Assembly (NCBI GenBank): GCA_029817715.1 | Contig: JARUPY010000397.1 | Location: 6,882,001-6,946,000, forward strand | Length of the DNA stretch: 64,000 bases | Direction: 5' to 3' | From: Melastoma dodecandrum | Lineage: Eukaryota > Streptophyta > Magnoliopsida > Myrtales > Melastomataceae | Part shown: one piece after another, positions 1-11,493 of the stretch | Numbering within the stretch: the first letter of the stretch is position 1 | Layout of the letters: each line of letters opens with the position of its first letter | The notes under the pieces: model-generated | What the model saw: only the letters and a program-made list of their open reading frames with translations | Database searches by the model: none | What the model was told of the DNA's origin: nothing | Position numbers and translations under genes: made by a program

Positions 1-2067
1 AATTAGTCGTCATTATCCTCCAACGGTAGTTCCCGTCGAAACTGAGAGTCCATTGGTTCTTATCCATCTCATCAAAAAAGTCAGCTGATTCTGGAATAAT
101 TTTTAAAATGTGACAAAAATATTGCTTCATCTTTGGCGGCATACATTTCCTTGCAGCAATAGCTAGGCATTTCTTGCCAAGTACATTCTTGTATCTCGTG
201 TTGAAGTTACTAGCTACATGACGTATACAGAACCTCCCCTGTGCAAAAGGCGGCGTCCAACCTACTTCAACATCGTTTACCGTCGCTAGAATATAGGAAT
301 GTCTATCTAAAATCAAACATACGCCCTGACGCCCATCGCCAACCACGTAACGTTTAAGGCATTTCAAAAACCATCCCCACGACTGGTAGTCTCTTCATCG
401 ACGATTGCAAATGCGAGAGGAACGATATGATTGCTACCATCCAAACCACAAGCAATTAATAACTTCTGCTTGTATTTATCGTACATGCTTGTATTTTCCG
501 TACAAGAAAGTCCCGTCAACACTGACTACAGGGCGACAATAACGGAATGCCGTTACTGCGAGACCAAAACACAAGAATACCCTCTGGAAAACAAACTGCG
601 AATCACCAACCATATATGAACCTCCCTAATCAACGCAAGTATTCGGATTATAAGCACGAACCGCGTTCAACAAATGAGGCAACTCATTGTATGATTCATC
701 CCAATCGCCATACACACGCGCAATAGCTTTCCTTTTCGCATCCCACACCCTTCTCTTTGACACTTCGTATCCATATTTCTCCTTCACCAAGTTGCGAAAA
801 ACTGCAACTCTAACTTTCGGACTTTCACTTACAAACAACCTGAACATAGATTTCATGAAATTTGAATCCAGACGTTCATGATGACGCGATAATACGGGAT
901 TGACGTAACTATGAGGTTCACCAACTATTCTCACCTCAAACTCATCATCCTCTTTTGGTTGTATCGCCCTTAACCTCCACTTACAGCCCTTGTCGAATTC
1001 TGAACAACATATATTCCACAATGTCTTCGTGGATTTAACAACCTCATAATTGCAATGCCTTAAAATATGAAAATTGTTCACCGCATTTATGAGCATTTTC
1101 TTATTCTTGAAACGCATTCTCTTATGAAATTCATCAATAAGGTCATTATATTCGACAAGTGGATGGAAATCCCACTCCTCAACTCTCTCATGCACGTCTT
1201 CGACATATTCATTATAAAAGGGCAGGGGTTTCTCCTTCGATGCACTTCGTAAACTGGACCCTTCACCAGATTCAACAACCATGATCATCTGATTTTCGAC
1301 ATTCTCATCATCTGACATCCCATTACCGGCATTCACATCGTTAAAAAACTCAGCATCAGTGTCGACATCTACATCAGAATTCATTATATCTTCATTGATA
1401 TTGCCTTCATCTTCCATCGGATAATTAGAACATTCTCCAACAATATAACACCTCTCTACTTCAGCCACGACAATTTCACTTCCAGCTACAACATCCATAC
1501 GATGATCAACTTCCATCAGAACATTATAACAATGTTCGACCGGAAAACACCGCTCCACTTCCGCCTCAATATTCTCATTTTGACGTCCAACAACCATAGG
1601 ACGATCCACTTCCACATTAGGCTCTACTGCCACCATTCTAGCATCTACATTCTCAGTTTGACGACCAACACCCATATGATGATGGTGTTCCACATTAGGC
1701 TCAACCGCCACCATTCTAACCTGAACATGCGGCACCGATACATCAGACAACACATATATTTGTTGCATATTTCTTGGATTTGTAATAGTAAACTTAATGA
1801 GCAATTTCACATCTTTATCCACTTTAATAGGAACCAGATAATGCTTACATCAACATTATTGAACTCCAGAACGGGATACCTATGCGTTATCTGTAATGAA
1901 ATTGCCGATTGCAAACCGATAGTTTGGCATATCAAGCGTTCAAAATTCTCATGATTGAGAAATTTTGGAATTTCTGTTCTTGCTATTGAACCATTTTCAT
2001 AACCACCTCCGTCTGCTCCATTGACAGTATTTCCGTTATAAAAGATTAATAGCTCAATCGACGACAT
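1..2067 (-). pseudogene. MULE-1 mudrA-like transposase, decayed, runs off the window start
   Basis: Reading leftwards from the ATG at 2067, the N-terminus begins MSSIELLIF and is followed by an acidic stretch with an internal duplication (two RMVAVEPNVE units). A plant MuDR DNA-binding region follows, with the Cys cluster NICCSEFDKGCKWRLRA and then GEPHSYV. One frameshift near 1810-1822 separates the first 80 residues from the segment 626-1822. Below 626 the catalytic MULE domain continues in shifting frames: VSVDGTFLYGKYKHV, KQKLLIACGLDGSNHIVPLA and NQWTLSFDG are readable. MULE transposases cut at terminal inverted repeats in the nucleus. This copy cannot be translated without at least two frame corrections and its 3' part lies outside the window. 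It is homologous to the fragment at 47,195. Confidence 0.85.
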
Positions 2068-2395
2068 TGGAACACGACACCTAAATCAATTGAGCTATCA
2101 AATTAGAACATAAAGTTTAAAAAATAATACAACTTAGTTAATATACATTTTGTTGTTACTTAATAACTACCTAATTAATTACGGTAATTAAACTCTTACG
2201 ATAATTATAATTGATTTGTTGTTAATTAATTTCTATAAATCAATTAAACATTTCCTTATCTTTTATAAACCATAATTTCCATAAAATCACATAAACAGTA
2301 AATAAACTATAATTAACCATCATTAACAATTAATTACTTTAATTAAACACTAATTAACTCGATAAAAGTGAAAATTACACTTTTACTGTAAGGGG

Positions 2396-2570
2396 ACGCT
2401 AGGGGACGGTTGGGGACGGGGCGGCTCCGAAGAGGACGGTCGGGGACGGGGCGGTCGGGGACAGGGCGGCGGTCACGAACCTCGGGCTCGATCGGGGATG
2501 GGGCGGCTCGGATCGACAATGGGACGGAAGCTCGGGCTTGAGGACGGAATATTGGGGCGAGGGGGCTCGG
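2396..2570 (+). repeat. G-rich short tandem repeats with quadruplex potential
   Basis: Degenerate repeats of GGGGACGGGGCGG lie between the MULE-1 start codon and its palindrome array. The densest part has G-runs at 2442-2445, 2448-2451, 2457-2460 and 2464-2466, separated by loops of two to five bases, which fits a G-quadruplex pattern. The G-rich strand is the template strand for the transposase. Base composition contrasts sharply with the AT-rich 2068-2390. A regulatory role is not shown. Confidence 0.6.
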
Positions 2571-2665
2571 ATCGGCGACTTGAGGGGAAGGGGGCGGCGG
2601 CTTTGGTGTTTTTGGCTCGGGGAGTTCTGTCTCCCCGCGAGAATTTTTTTTTTTTTTAACCTAGG

Positions 2666-3000
2666 GAAGTCGGCCTTACAAAGGCCGACTTCTATTCTGG
2701 ATGAAGGAAGGCGGCCTTTGTAAGGACGACTTCTCTCTGACCGCCTCGAAGTCGGCCTTACAAAGATCGACTTCCTTATTCAATGGAAGTCGGCCTTTGT
2801 AAGGCCGACTTTGGGGTGGTCAGAGCGAAGTCGGCTTTACAAAGACCGACTTTCTTCATCCACGACCCCGACCTTCATTTCGTCATTTTTTTTCTAAGTG
2901 TACTGAAAGACATGAAGTCGACCTTACAAAGGCGGACTTCAGTCCGCCAATACGGAAGTCGGCTTTACAAAGGCCAACTTCCTTAAGGAAGGCCGACTTC
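2666..3000. repeat. MULE-1 phased palindrome array (27-nt units, about 41-bp period)
   Basis: Seven near-complete 27-nt palindromes start at 2666, 2707, 2748, 2786, 2827, 2914 and 2955; a half unit lies at 2985-3000. The ideal unit is arm GAAGTCGGCCTT, centre ACA, arm AAGGCCGACTTC. Units at 2707 and 2786 have the centre TGT, so they are in reverse orientation. Start-to-start distances are 41, 41, 38, 41, 87 and 41, so the spacing is phased with one position missing. The location 5' of the transposase, near the expected element end, suggests the terminal repeat of MULE-1; the opposite end is not in the window. Confidence 0.85.
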
Positions 3001-3033
3001 TGTAGGTCATTCGGCAAATATTGAAACTTAAGA

Positions 3034-3065
3034 TGTCATTTGGCGAAATAATTAGCCAAATGACG
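3034..3065. repeat. Hairpin near the outer end of MULE-1
   Basis: Arms GTCATTTGGC and GCCAAATGAC form a perfect 10-bp stem with a 10-nt loop. It is the last symmetric structure before ordinary AT-rich DNA, so the MULE-1 terminus probably lies within about 50 bp of here. No target duplication can be tested because the other end is missing. Confidence 0.5.
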
Positions 3066-3369
3066 TCATTAAGGAACAAAACTCCAAATACATCGTAAAA
3101 CATTTTTTACATTCCTCTTATCCTGATACCACCCACTGTACTTTAGTAAGAGTACTAATTTTATTTATAAAAAAATTGATAATTTTTTAAATCCAAGGAA
3201 GATTTAATTTTCTAATATAAACTCGTGATATCTAAACTGACAAATCATTTACAAAATGTTATTTAACAAAACATTTAATCTGATTTCAGGATGTTTTTTT
3301 CCAAATCAAACAGAACAACTAACACCGAGTCAAAAATTGCATAAAATTTTATTTTGAGAATAATTTTGG

Positions 3370-4345
3370 CAAATTATCATTTTAATCTCAAGAGCTAACT
3401 TTTTTTTTTTATCTTTAGTTTAGTTTTTTATATAATTTTGTCACCAACTGCCAAATCAAGTGAGTTGAAAGCCGAAGTTGGACGAGGTTGCTCATGTTGT
3501 AAAAAAATACGCAAAATTGATGAAGGCTGGATAATGGCACTATTGAAAGGCCAGTGCTACGAGTAAAGTGGATTATGAGGCGAAAGAATAAGAGGTTAGA
3601 ACTCCACTATTATAAGACAATGGTTGAATTATATTAAGGCCTTGTTTGGCTTTTACTAAAAAATATCCAATATTGGCCAAAATAAATATGAAAACAAAAG
3701 TTTGTGACAAAATTATATAAAAAATTAAAATAATGACAAAACAGAAAGTTGGCTCAAAGGATACCATAAACGTATATTTTGTTTTTAGATATAAAAAACA
3801 AAATATATGTTTATGGCCTCAACTTTGAGCCAAATTTTTGTTTTTTCATTATTTTAGTTTGTTATATAATTTTTTCACCAACTTTTGCTTTCATATTGAT
3901 TTTGGCAAATATTGATTTTTTTATCGAAAGCCAAACAAGGCCTTAATATAGTTTGACCCGTGTCTTATAATAGTGGAGTTCCAACCTCTCATTATCGTAT
4001 CATAATCCGCTTTACTCAAAGCAGTTGTCGTCATCCAGTCTTCATCAATTTTGCATTTTTCTTACAATATCAACAACTGTCATCCAAGTTTGGCTTCCAA
4101 CTCACTTGAATTGGCCATCGAAATTTTAAAATAAAATAACATACGAGAAGTTTCAATATTATTTTCTATTTTTCTAATTTTTTTCTTTTTTAGTCAATAA
4201 ATGAAAAATGTCTATAAAGTTATGTTAGCTTTCGCGCGACAAAATTTAAAATTGGCCAAAATCAAAATAAAAATAAAAGATGGTGACAAAATTATATAAT
4301 AAACTAAATTAATGACAAAAAAAATACTTACGCAAACTCAGTTGA
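3370..4345. mobile_element. Long fold-back of nested Harbinger/Tourist-type MITEs
   Basis: The core 3638-3942 begins GGCCTTGTTTGGCTTT and ends with its inverse, flanked on both sides by TTAA. Its two halves are inverted copies meeting near 3783. Outside the core the flanks are inverted too: 3440-3637 matches the reverse complement of 3943-4130, for example the shared phrase around CTCCACTATTATAAGAC. MITE-like AT-rich arms also occur at 3385-3440 and 4245-4345. The whole region can fold into a hairpin of several hundred bp. It encodes nothing and lies just 3' of the HAK remnant. Confidence 0.75.
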
Positions 4346-4445
4346 TTGATCCCGCCCCCGGCCGATGAAACTTCATAAATAGAACAAACGAAATTGAGTG
4401 CCCCGTTAATTAATGATTTCGTATACCCAAAAAGGTGAACTTGGC

Positions 4446-5204
4446 TTAACAATAAGAACCTGAGATGCTTGGGGTAAGGACGCCATCTCCAATGACCATC
4501 GATGTCCCCGCGATCGTTACCATGAAGATTATGACCTTGACCACGTTACTCCCCTCGAGCTTCTTCGACGAGGTCTCAGGGTCGTAGCACAGTGATGTCT
4601 TGTCCTTCTCCTGTTGATTTGGGATTAGACCCACCTTCACGTTCCGGCATAACAGCGAATACAGCCCGAAAGTCCCGCTTATAGAGTTCCCCATTTTGAA
4701 GAGGAAAGAAGAGAAAAAACTTTATCCGATGACTCTATCTGGAGAAAGAAAACTATCGCATGCGATAACCGTGAGCCTACCGTCTCCTTTGTCGTGGGCA
4801 TGTAGTACGATGAAGACGTACTTTATCATGGGGAGGAGGAGGAGCGTGTAAATAATGAGAGACAAAACCCCGATCACGTCCCGGGTGTCATTAATTGCGG
4901 TAAAAGTGCTTGAGAACACGTACAGAGGTGATGTCCCAATATCTCCATACACGACCCCAATGCTTTGGAATGCCAAGCTGAATGTCCTCAACCAAGTACC
5001 CTGGCTATTGTTAGCGTGGTGGCCGTGAGTCGACATCGTGACCCTACCCGCCTCAAGGTAAAGGGAGTCGACGCGGCGGATCCTCATCCACAACCACTTC
5101 CGATCCCTTGGGCCGGGATTGTTCTCCTCTGATGTTTCGCATATGCGATCTATCTCGACTACCTCCTGTTCGGAAAACCTGTTAGGGTCCCTAACCTCCC
5201 TCAT
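4446..5204 (-). pseudogene. HAK/KUP/KT potassium transporter, 5' exons only (truncated)
   Basis: The N-terminal part of a plasma-membrane K+ transporter. Residues from ATG 5204 include SIGVVYGDIGTSPLYVF, VIGVLSLIIYTLLLLP and YVFIVLHAHDKGDG, all family landmarks. After a short intron-like gap (about 4690-4780), a second segment reads GTFGLYSLLCRN, GLIPNQQ and GTSMVIGDGVLTPSIS, which continues the same protein. The splice sites do not rejoin cleanly in frame by eye. The reading stops at 4446, where about 600 further residues should follow; only MITE fold-back DNA lies beyond. Full-length family members have roughly 750-800 residues, so this is a truncated copy. Confidence 0.8.
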
Positions 5205-8200
5205 CGTTTAGTGATTAGTGGAATTGTCTATGAATGTATATTTTCATTTTATGTTATATATACCTAGGATTCAATCATTGATTAGGACAAGGATTAAATA
5301 AAAAAAAAAGGGCATAGAAATATGAGCATTATTGAGGCTTCCGTATGTTCCTCGGCAGTCATACCATTTCAGTACTGAACTTGATCGTTCAGTCCCGATA
5401 TGGCCCCAGATGCATCGAAATGACAATGACCGGCGGTTGCATCCAAACCCGTAGTCATTCAGATGAACCTGGCGGGAAATGTGTTGGGTTGAGTAGCATG
5501 TCTTTCTGATACTTGGAATTGATTTTAGGTGGGGTGGATTAAAACTTGGGAGGGACTGATCCGGTGATTCCGTTGGATTGTTTAGAAACATTAAGAGGGG
5601 GTGAATTAGTATTTGTAACTTTTTCGTCCTTTTCTCAGTGTAAGCGGAAGCGTACTGTATCACAGCAGAGCGTTACTCGGATATGAGAACTACTTCGCTG
5701 TAACCATTACGATTTTGTCAAGTAGGTTTTCGTACGAGTGTTTGCGCGATCGTAATGGACACAGTTGTTTATAGTGGTTCGGCCTTAATCGACCTACGTC
5801 CACTTTCCACCAACGAGGTGATTCCACTATATAATAAAATGGGTGCAAAATGCCCTTGTACTAGGCTTTCGATATCTCAACAAATGAGATTTAAAATCCT
5901 TTATAAAAGGAGATCACTCCTTAATAACGATCAGCTCCTCACATAGTGGACGTCTTCTCGTTTCCAACAGAATGATGCTCACGCTCAGCAGTTGATTGCT
6001 CAAAGGATTTCCACACAGTACGTTGTCGCTTAGGCATTAGCCTGTTTGTCAAAGTACAAAGACAACATTGTGTTAGAGTATAAATCATCAAATAATAATC
6101 CTTACAGTGACAGAAAGACTTCACAGAGAGTAGCTCGTTTTTTTATTCACAGCAGAGGATTGCTTCAACACTTAGTCATTCAGCAGAGGATTTCCACACA
6201 GTTTCTGTCTCTTCTCAAGATGAGCCTGTAAGTACTCAAGAGATAACCACAAAGATAACCACTTAGATCACTTAGAAAAACGAAAGAAAAGATTTGGTTC
6301 CTCACTCAGTGGAACCTGACTTCTCACTCAGCGAAGTCGCGGTATCCGTCCTACTCTCAGTTCGGACGTACACGGTTACCACAATCGTGACTCACTGCAC
6401 TACACACCCAGTGCCTAGGATAGAATTTTCTACTCCGGTGGCTTCCACGCAACCTGCTCTACTGTCCGTCAGCAGGAGGTCGATACTTCTGCACAGCACC
6501 CATGTACTTGGGAGGACCTCTTTCCACTCTGGCGGTGTTCCCAACTCCTACTCTACTCTACAGGCACGAGACTTCTAAAGCGCACCCGCAAGTGCGTGTC
6601 TAACTACTCAAACTCCATAGGTTCGAGACTTCCCTACGAAGAGACACGACAAGAACGGCTTCTTACCGATGGGTTAGCAATTGGTTACTGAATTTAGAAC
6701 ATGTATTCACTTAGCTTCGCTCAGACGATTTGCCAGCCGCTCGTTGAACGCATCGAGGACACCTAGTCCCTCTCACGACGATCAAGGTCTGACCTCAGCC
6801 ATTGACACTGTCACACGCAGCTTGTAAGAGATAAGAACCAGGAGATCACTTAGCACCTTCCGTTATCCGCAGACCCTCAAAGCTTCACTTAGATTACTCA
6901 GGCTTTGAAATCACTCAGACCACACATACGCACAAAGGCGTTCAGATATTTCTTCCTAGTCTGATTATAATGCAGAAGGAGACGTAGAAGATGTCCATAT
7001 ATGTTGGGACAATCTTCGTGATTTGTTTCCAAAAGTTGCGAACAGATTCTGAGCAACGGTCTGCTCAACGGTCGTTGTATCATAGAAGGTAAGTCCCCAA
7101 CAGTTACTTCCCTCACATAAATTGTTTTATCCGAAAACAAATTAATCGTTTCCAAATCTTATAAGATAATAATCTTATCATATTGATTTATAAAGTTAAA
7201 TTATAATCAAAACAATTTGATTTGATATTTTAACTTTGTACAGCGTAGCTTTGCTGGAGACAATCAGAACAAAATATTTTGTTTTCAAATATAAACTTGG
7301 AAAGCTAATACGATAATATTGAGTTGCCTAAATATATGAATTGAGGATATTTAAATCATATTCAACGTATTTAGACAATCAGACATATATTCTGAATAAA
7401 ATCAAAATATAATGTAATTATGAAATATTTATTTCCATATATTCATTGAGTAAGCGTATCATTACAGTAACGGTTTACTGTAAAACAGCAACATACTGCT
7501 CATGCTAACTGTGATTCGGTAACACTCTTCTCGAGCTCATCACTAAAGATAAGTATACGATTCATAAAGCAACACTGCTGACTTCAAGTAACTCGTTGCT
7601 TAAGTTAATATTCAAAACATAGGTCAACAGATTCTTACTCCACCTCAATTCAAAAGAGAGGAAGACAAGAACAAGAGTCCGAGTAAAGGTAAATAATGTT
7701 CAGGCTTACATCTAACTGTCAGATGAAGGAGAACGTAAGAGGGGTAGATATTCAGATTACTTGTGCGGACAGTCGCTGCTCGAGGGCGGATAATGGCCAT
7801 GTCCGAACTTTGTCTATCACTTCCATTTCAGTAGAAAGGAATACCTGCGATTCCCCTCTTTCGATAACCATCCAACATCTCAGCCGATGAACGTTACCGA
7901 TCAGATCGTATTTTTGAAATCGAGAACCAGAGGTGACTCACATAGAGATGGAGCATCTTTAATGAAAACGATAACGACAGTCACGAAACAAACGACAAAG
8001 AAGTTTGAGAGCAGTCGTTCATATTGTTTAAAAATATTAACCTGTTGCCGAGGATGTGATCGACTCTCATCACGGGCACGTACTCAAAATCCTTTTTTAT
8101 TTATTATATAGTACTAAGCCCAATGATTTGCCCAACTGGGAATTGGGTGGGTCATCGTCATCTAAAACCGAGGATGTCTTCTTCATCGGAGGGTACTAAA

Positions 8201-8934
8201 CACAAAAAAAAAAAAAAAAACTTTTCATCATTGATGATCAGTTAGTACAAGAGTGGATTACTGGGGAGGCCTTGAACATACGAAATAGATTCAATCAACA
8301 GCCGTGCGTGTCGGGGTAACCTTGTATTCATTACCTTATGTGTCGGAATCATCCGTCCATAGTTGGTAGCGAATACGAGGTATTTGACTTGGTTGGGGTA
8401 GCGAACATAATATCCTATTCCGAAGAAGGATGCGGCACCTCTATATAATGAATGGTTGTTGGTTTCGATGTATGGGTTAGTTTTAGGGGGAAATACTTGC
8501 GGAGAGCTTTCCGTCATTTACCTTAACTAAAGAGCCAGTTGAAGCTCATAAAGTATGGACTCGCTCTTCTCAACGTACGGAGTCCCTTACAAGCAAAAGT
8601 AACGTAGCTGTATTATATCACGATAATCCTAATCAAGGCCGGACGACAAGTGGGAGTTTGGAGCTTTTTTAAAAAAGGTAAAGGTTATGAGAAATTTTTT
8701 TATTTAAAAATCTTCGGTAGATATTATTTTGTAAGCAGGTGATGATGTCATTGTGGTATTATTAGGATATGGTAATAAAGCTATATCGTGAAGATGTTTT
8801 ATGATTTATGGTTGTTTTGAGAAATTTGGCTATATTTTATGGAAATGTTATGGAAGAATAGTTCTTTTGGAGTGGAAGTATGGTTTTGTTAAAATATTTT
8901 GACAACATTTTTATTTCAGATTTATGTATGTAAA
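5205..8934. other. Unassigned intergenic DNA, probably decayed repeats
   Basis: No coding region is supported here. From about 5576 the sequence has the look of a non-autonomous LTR-type repeat (a GAGGGGGTGAATTAG start, then TATAGTGGTTCGG near 5770), but no matching second terminus was found. Short open frames at 5271-5663, 6898-7155, 7696-8111 and 8242-8517 match no family known to me. An 18-nt A-run lies near 8203-8220. Confidence 0.4.
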
Positions 8935-9185
8935 GTGAATTCGAGCCAAATGGCCCGAATTCGAGTCAACTTTAATATATGTATATTTTGAAATCGAGCT
9001 CGAGCTTTCAAGTCGAGCTTAGACTCAATCTACATTCGAATTTTTCGAGCCGGACTCTCAAACTCAATAATTAGACTTTACCGAGTTCGAGCTCGAATTA
9101 TTCCTAATCGAACCGAGTTCGAGCTGAGTTTAAGCTCGAATTATTCCTAATCGAACCGAGTTCGAGCATAAGAGTATTCGGACTA
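8935..9185. repeat. GAGTTCGAGCTC-type degenerate repeat
   Basis: Repeated phrases built on GTTCGAGCTCGAA occur here, including two adjacent copies of GAATTATTCCTAATCGAACC (about 9092-9160). This is typical of degenerate non-autonomous DNA transposons in plants. It lies about 150 bp upstream of the RH21 start codon, so it may fall inside that promoter. No clean termini were found. Confidence 0.5.
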
Positions 9186-9333
9186 CTATTCACTACTTGA
9201 CGCCTCAGGTACAACAAATGAGCTTTTATCAGACATAATTATGACTTAAACTTTTAGCAAACTTTCCAACTTATTTTCTTAGAGACTTACTGTACTCCAA
9301 GTGAATGTTTCTTTCCTTCTTCTTGCCAAAGCG

Positions 9334-11493
9334 ATGAAGCGCGCCCAAGACGACGTTGCATCAGCAAAGCCGGTGTTCCTCACCAAGGCTCAGAGGGAGG
9401 AGCTCGCCCTCCAGCGCCGCCAGGCCCAGGTCTCCGCCCTCCTCCGCCCCGTTGATTCCCCACTCCTCACCTCCGCCGTCCAAAACCAAAACCCTAACCC
9501 TAACCTCCCTGATTCCCCCGGCAAGCAGTCCGACCACAACGACCGTAACCGTGACCGTTTCGACAGGGACAGAGACAGGGATAGGGATAGGGATAGGGAC
9601 AGGGACAGGGAGAGAGAGAGGGAGCGAGAGAGGGACAGAGACAGGGAGCGCCGGGAGAGGGAGAGGGATTCCGACAGGAGGAACAGGGAGAGGGAGAGGG
9701 AGGAGGAGACCAAGGCCAGGGAGAAGGCGCGCCTTGATAAGCTGGCGGAGCGGGAGCGGGAGAAGGAGCTGGAGGCAATCAAGGAGCAGTACCTGGGGTC
9801 TAAGAAGCCTAAGAAGAGGGTCATCAAGCCTAGCGAGAAGTTTAGGTTCTCATTTGACTGGGAAAACACCGAGGACACCTCGAGGGACATGAACTCGCTG
9901 TACCAGAACCCTCATGAGGCGCAGCTACTCTACGGCCGAGGGTTTAGGGCTGGGATGGACAGAAGAGAGCAAAAGAAACTTGCCGTGAAGCACGAGAGGG
10001 AGTTGCGTGAGGAGATCAGGCGGAAAGAGGGGGTTGAGGAGAGGCCCGAGGAGGCCCTCGCGCAGAGGCAGAAGGAGGAGGCCGCAGACCTTTATGATAC
10101 TTTTGATATGAGGGTGGATAGGCATTGGACTGAGAAGAAGCTAGAGGAGATGACCGAGAGGGATTGGAGGATATTTAGGGAGGATTTCAATATCTCTTAC
10201 AAGGGTTCAAAAATTCCCCGGCCTATGCGTAGCTGGGAAGAGAGCAAGTTGAGTGGTGAGCTTTTGAAGGCTGTCGAGAGGGCCGGGTACAAGACCCCAT
10301 CACCGATTCAGATGGCCGCTATTCCCCTAGGTCTTCAGCAGAGGGACGTGATCGGTATTGCAGAGACGGGTTCTGGTAAGACCTGTGCATTTGTTTTACC
10401 CATGTTGACATATATATCTAGATTGCCACCTCTGACAGAGGAGAATGAGGCCGAGGGTCCATATGCTGTTGTGATGGCTCCCACGAGGGAGTTGGCGCAG
10501 CAGATCGAGGAAGAGACCCTGAAGTTTGCCCATTATATGGGAATCAAGGTTGTTTCCATCGTGGGCGGTCAGTCAATAGAGGAGCAAGGGTTTAGGATTA
10601 GGAATGGTTGTGAGGTTGTCATTGCGACGCCTGGTAGGCTAATTGACTGCTTGGAGAGGAGGTATGTGGTGTTGAACCAGTGTAACTACGTGGTGCTAGA
10701 TGAGGCCGATAGGATGATTGATATGGGTTTCGAGCCGCAGGTGGTCGGTGTCCTGGATGCTATGCCATCCAGCAATTTGAAGCCTGAGAATGAGGATGAG
10801 GAACTCGATGATAAGAAGATATATAGGACTACATATATGTTCAGTGCTACTATGCCGCCTGCTGTAGAGCGGCTGGCTCGGAAATATCTGAGGAATCCTG
10901 TCGTTGTCACGATTGGTACTGCCGGTAAGGCCACCGACTTGATCTCGCAGCATGTGATCATGATGAAAGAATCCGAGAAATTCCCAAGATTGCAGAAGTT
11001 GCTGGATGATCTTGGTGATAAGACGGCTATTGTCTTTGTCAATACAAAGAAGAATGCTGATACTGTTGCAAAGAACCTGGATAAGGCCGGTTGTAAGGTG
11101 ACTACCTTGCATGGAGGGAAATCCCAGGAACAGAGAGAGATAAGTCTCGAGGGGTTCCGCTCAAAGAGGTATACTGTTCTAGTTGCAACTGATGTTGCTG
11201 GGCGTGGTATCGATATCCCTGATGTGGCACATGTTATAAATTACGATATGCCCGGGAACATCGAGATGTATACACATCGTATTGGACGTACCGGTCGTGC
11301 TGGTAAAACTGGGGTGGCAACAACCTTCCTTACGCTCAGAGACACGGACGTGTTCTACGATCTGAAGCAGATGCTCGTCCAGAGTAACAGTCCTGTGCCT
11401 CCTGAATTGGCAAGGCATGAAGCTTCAAAGTTCAAGCCCGGAACAATCCCCGACAGACCCCCTAGGCGAAACGACACAGTTTTTGCTCACTGA
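9334..11493 (+). CDS. RH21: DEAD-box ATP-dependent RNA helicase 21 (PRP28 / U5-100K orthologue)
   Basis: A 719-residue spliceosomal helicase in one exon. The family unwinds the U1 snRNA-5' splice site duplex in the nucleus during spliceosome activation. The start is ATG 9334 (MKRAQDD...[12 protein letters not shown], as in plant RH21); the open frame extends upstream only to a GTG. The N-terminal third is a charged Arg/Asp/Glu dipeptide region like that of human PRP28. The core has the Q motif (GYKTPSPIQ), motif I AETGSGKT (343-350), [17 protein letters not shown] (456-459), SAT (504-506), RGID and HRIGRTGR (648-655). Length is close to the Arabidopsis protein. All catalytic motifs are intact, and GC-rich codons dominate the 5' end. 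Confidence 0.96.
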   Translation: MKRAQDDVASAKPVFLTKAQREELALQRRQAQVSALLRPVDSPLLTSAVQNQNPNPNLPDSPGKQSDHNDRNRDRFDRDRDRDRDRDRDRDRERERERERDRDRERRERERDSDRRNREREREEETKAREKARLDKLAEREREKELEAIKEQYLGSKKPKKRVIKPSEKFRFSFDWENTEDTSRDMNSLYQNPHEAQLLYGRGFRAGMDRREQKKLAVKHERELREEIRRKEGVEERPEEALAQRQKEEAADLYDTFDMRVDRHWTEKKLEEMTERDWRIFREDFNISYKGSKIPRPMRSWEESKLSGELLKAVERAGYKTPSPIQMAAIPLGLQQRDVIGIAETGSGKTCAFVLPMLTYISRLPPLTEENEAEGPYAVVMAPTRELAQQIEEETLKFAHYMGIKVVSIVGGQSIEEQGFRIRNGCEVVIATPGRLIDCLERRYVVLNQCNYVVLDEADRMIDMGFEPQVVGVLDAMPSSNLKPENEDEELDDKKIYRTTYMFSATMPPAVERLARKYLRNPVVVTIGTAGKATDLISQHVIMMKESEKFPRLQKLLDDLGDKTAIVFVNTKKNADTVAKNLDKAGCKVTTLHGGKSQEQREISLEGFRSKRYTVLVATDVAGRGIDIPDVAHVINYDMPGNIEMYTHRIGRTGRAGKTGVATTFLTLRDTDVFYDLKQMLVQSNSPVPPELARHEASKFKPGTIPDRPPRRNDTVFAH
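9565..9710 (+). repeat. Hexanucleotide repeat coding the RD/RE tract of RH21
   Basis: Imperfect GGGACA/GGGATA/GAGAGG repeats encode alternating Arg-Asp, then Arg-Glu dipeptides. The reading frame is maintained. The repeat also creates long open frames on the other strand and in shifted frames, which are artefacts of the period. Confidence 0.85.

Noticed and set aside
2666..3000. CRISPR-like array
   Set aside because: Repeats are palindromic and regularly spaced, but spacers are only about 14 bp, orientation alternates, and the context is a plant transposon.
5271..5663. 130-codon minus-strand frame upstream of the HAK remnant
   Set aside because: Low-complexity ends and no HAK similarity; probably spacer.
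8242..8517. 91-codon minus-strand frame
   Set aside because: No recognised motif, no neighbouring exons and no homology that I can name.
9301..9333. GTG at 9301 as RH21 start
   Set aside because: Not an ATG; the conserved N-terminus begins at ATG 9334.
9390..9890. Long antisense and shifted open frames over the RH21 5' end
   Set aside because: They are artefacts of the hexanucleotide period and high GC of the RD/RE tract; the sense frame holds all helicase motifs.
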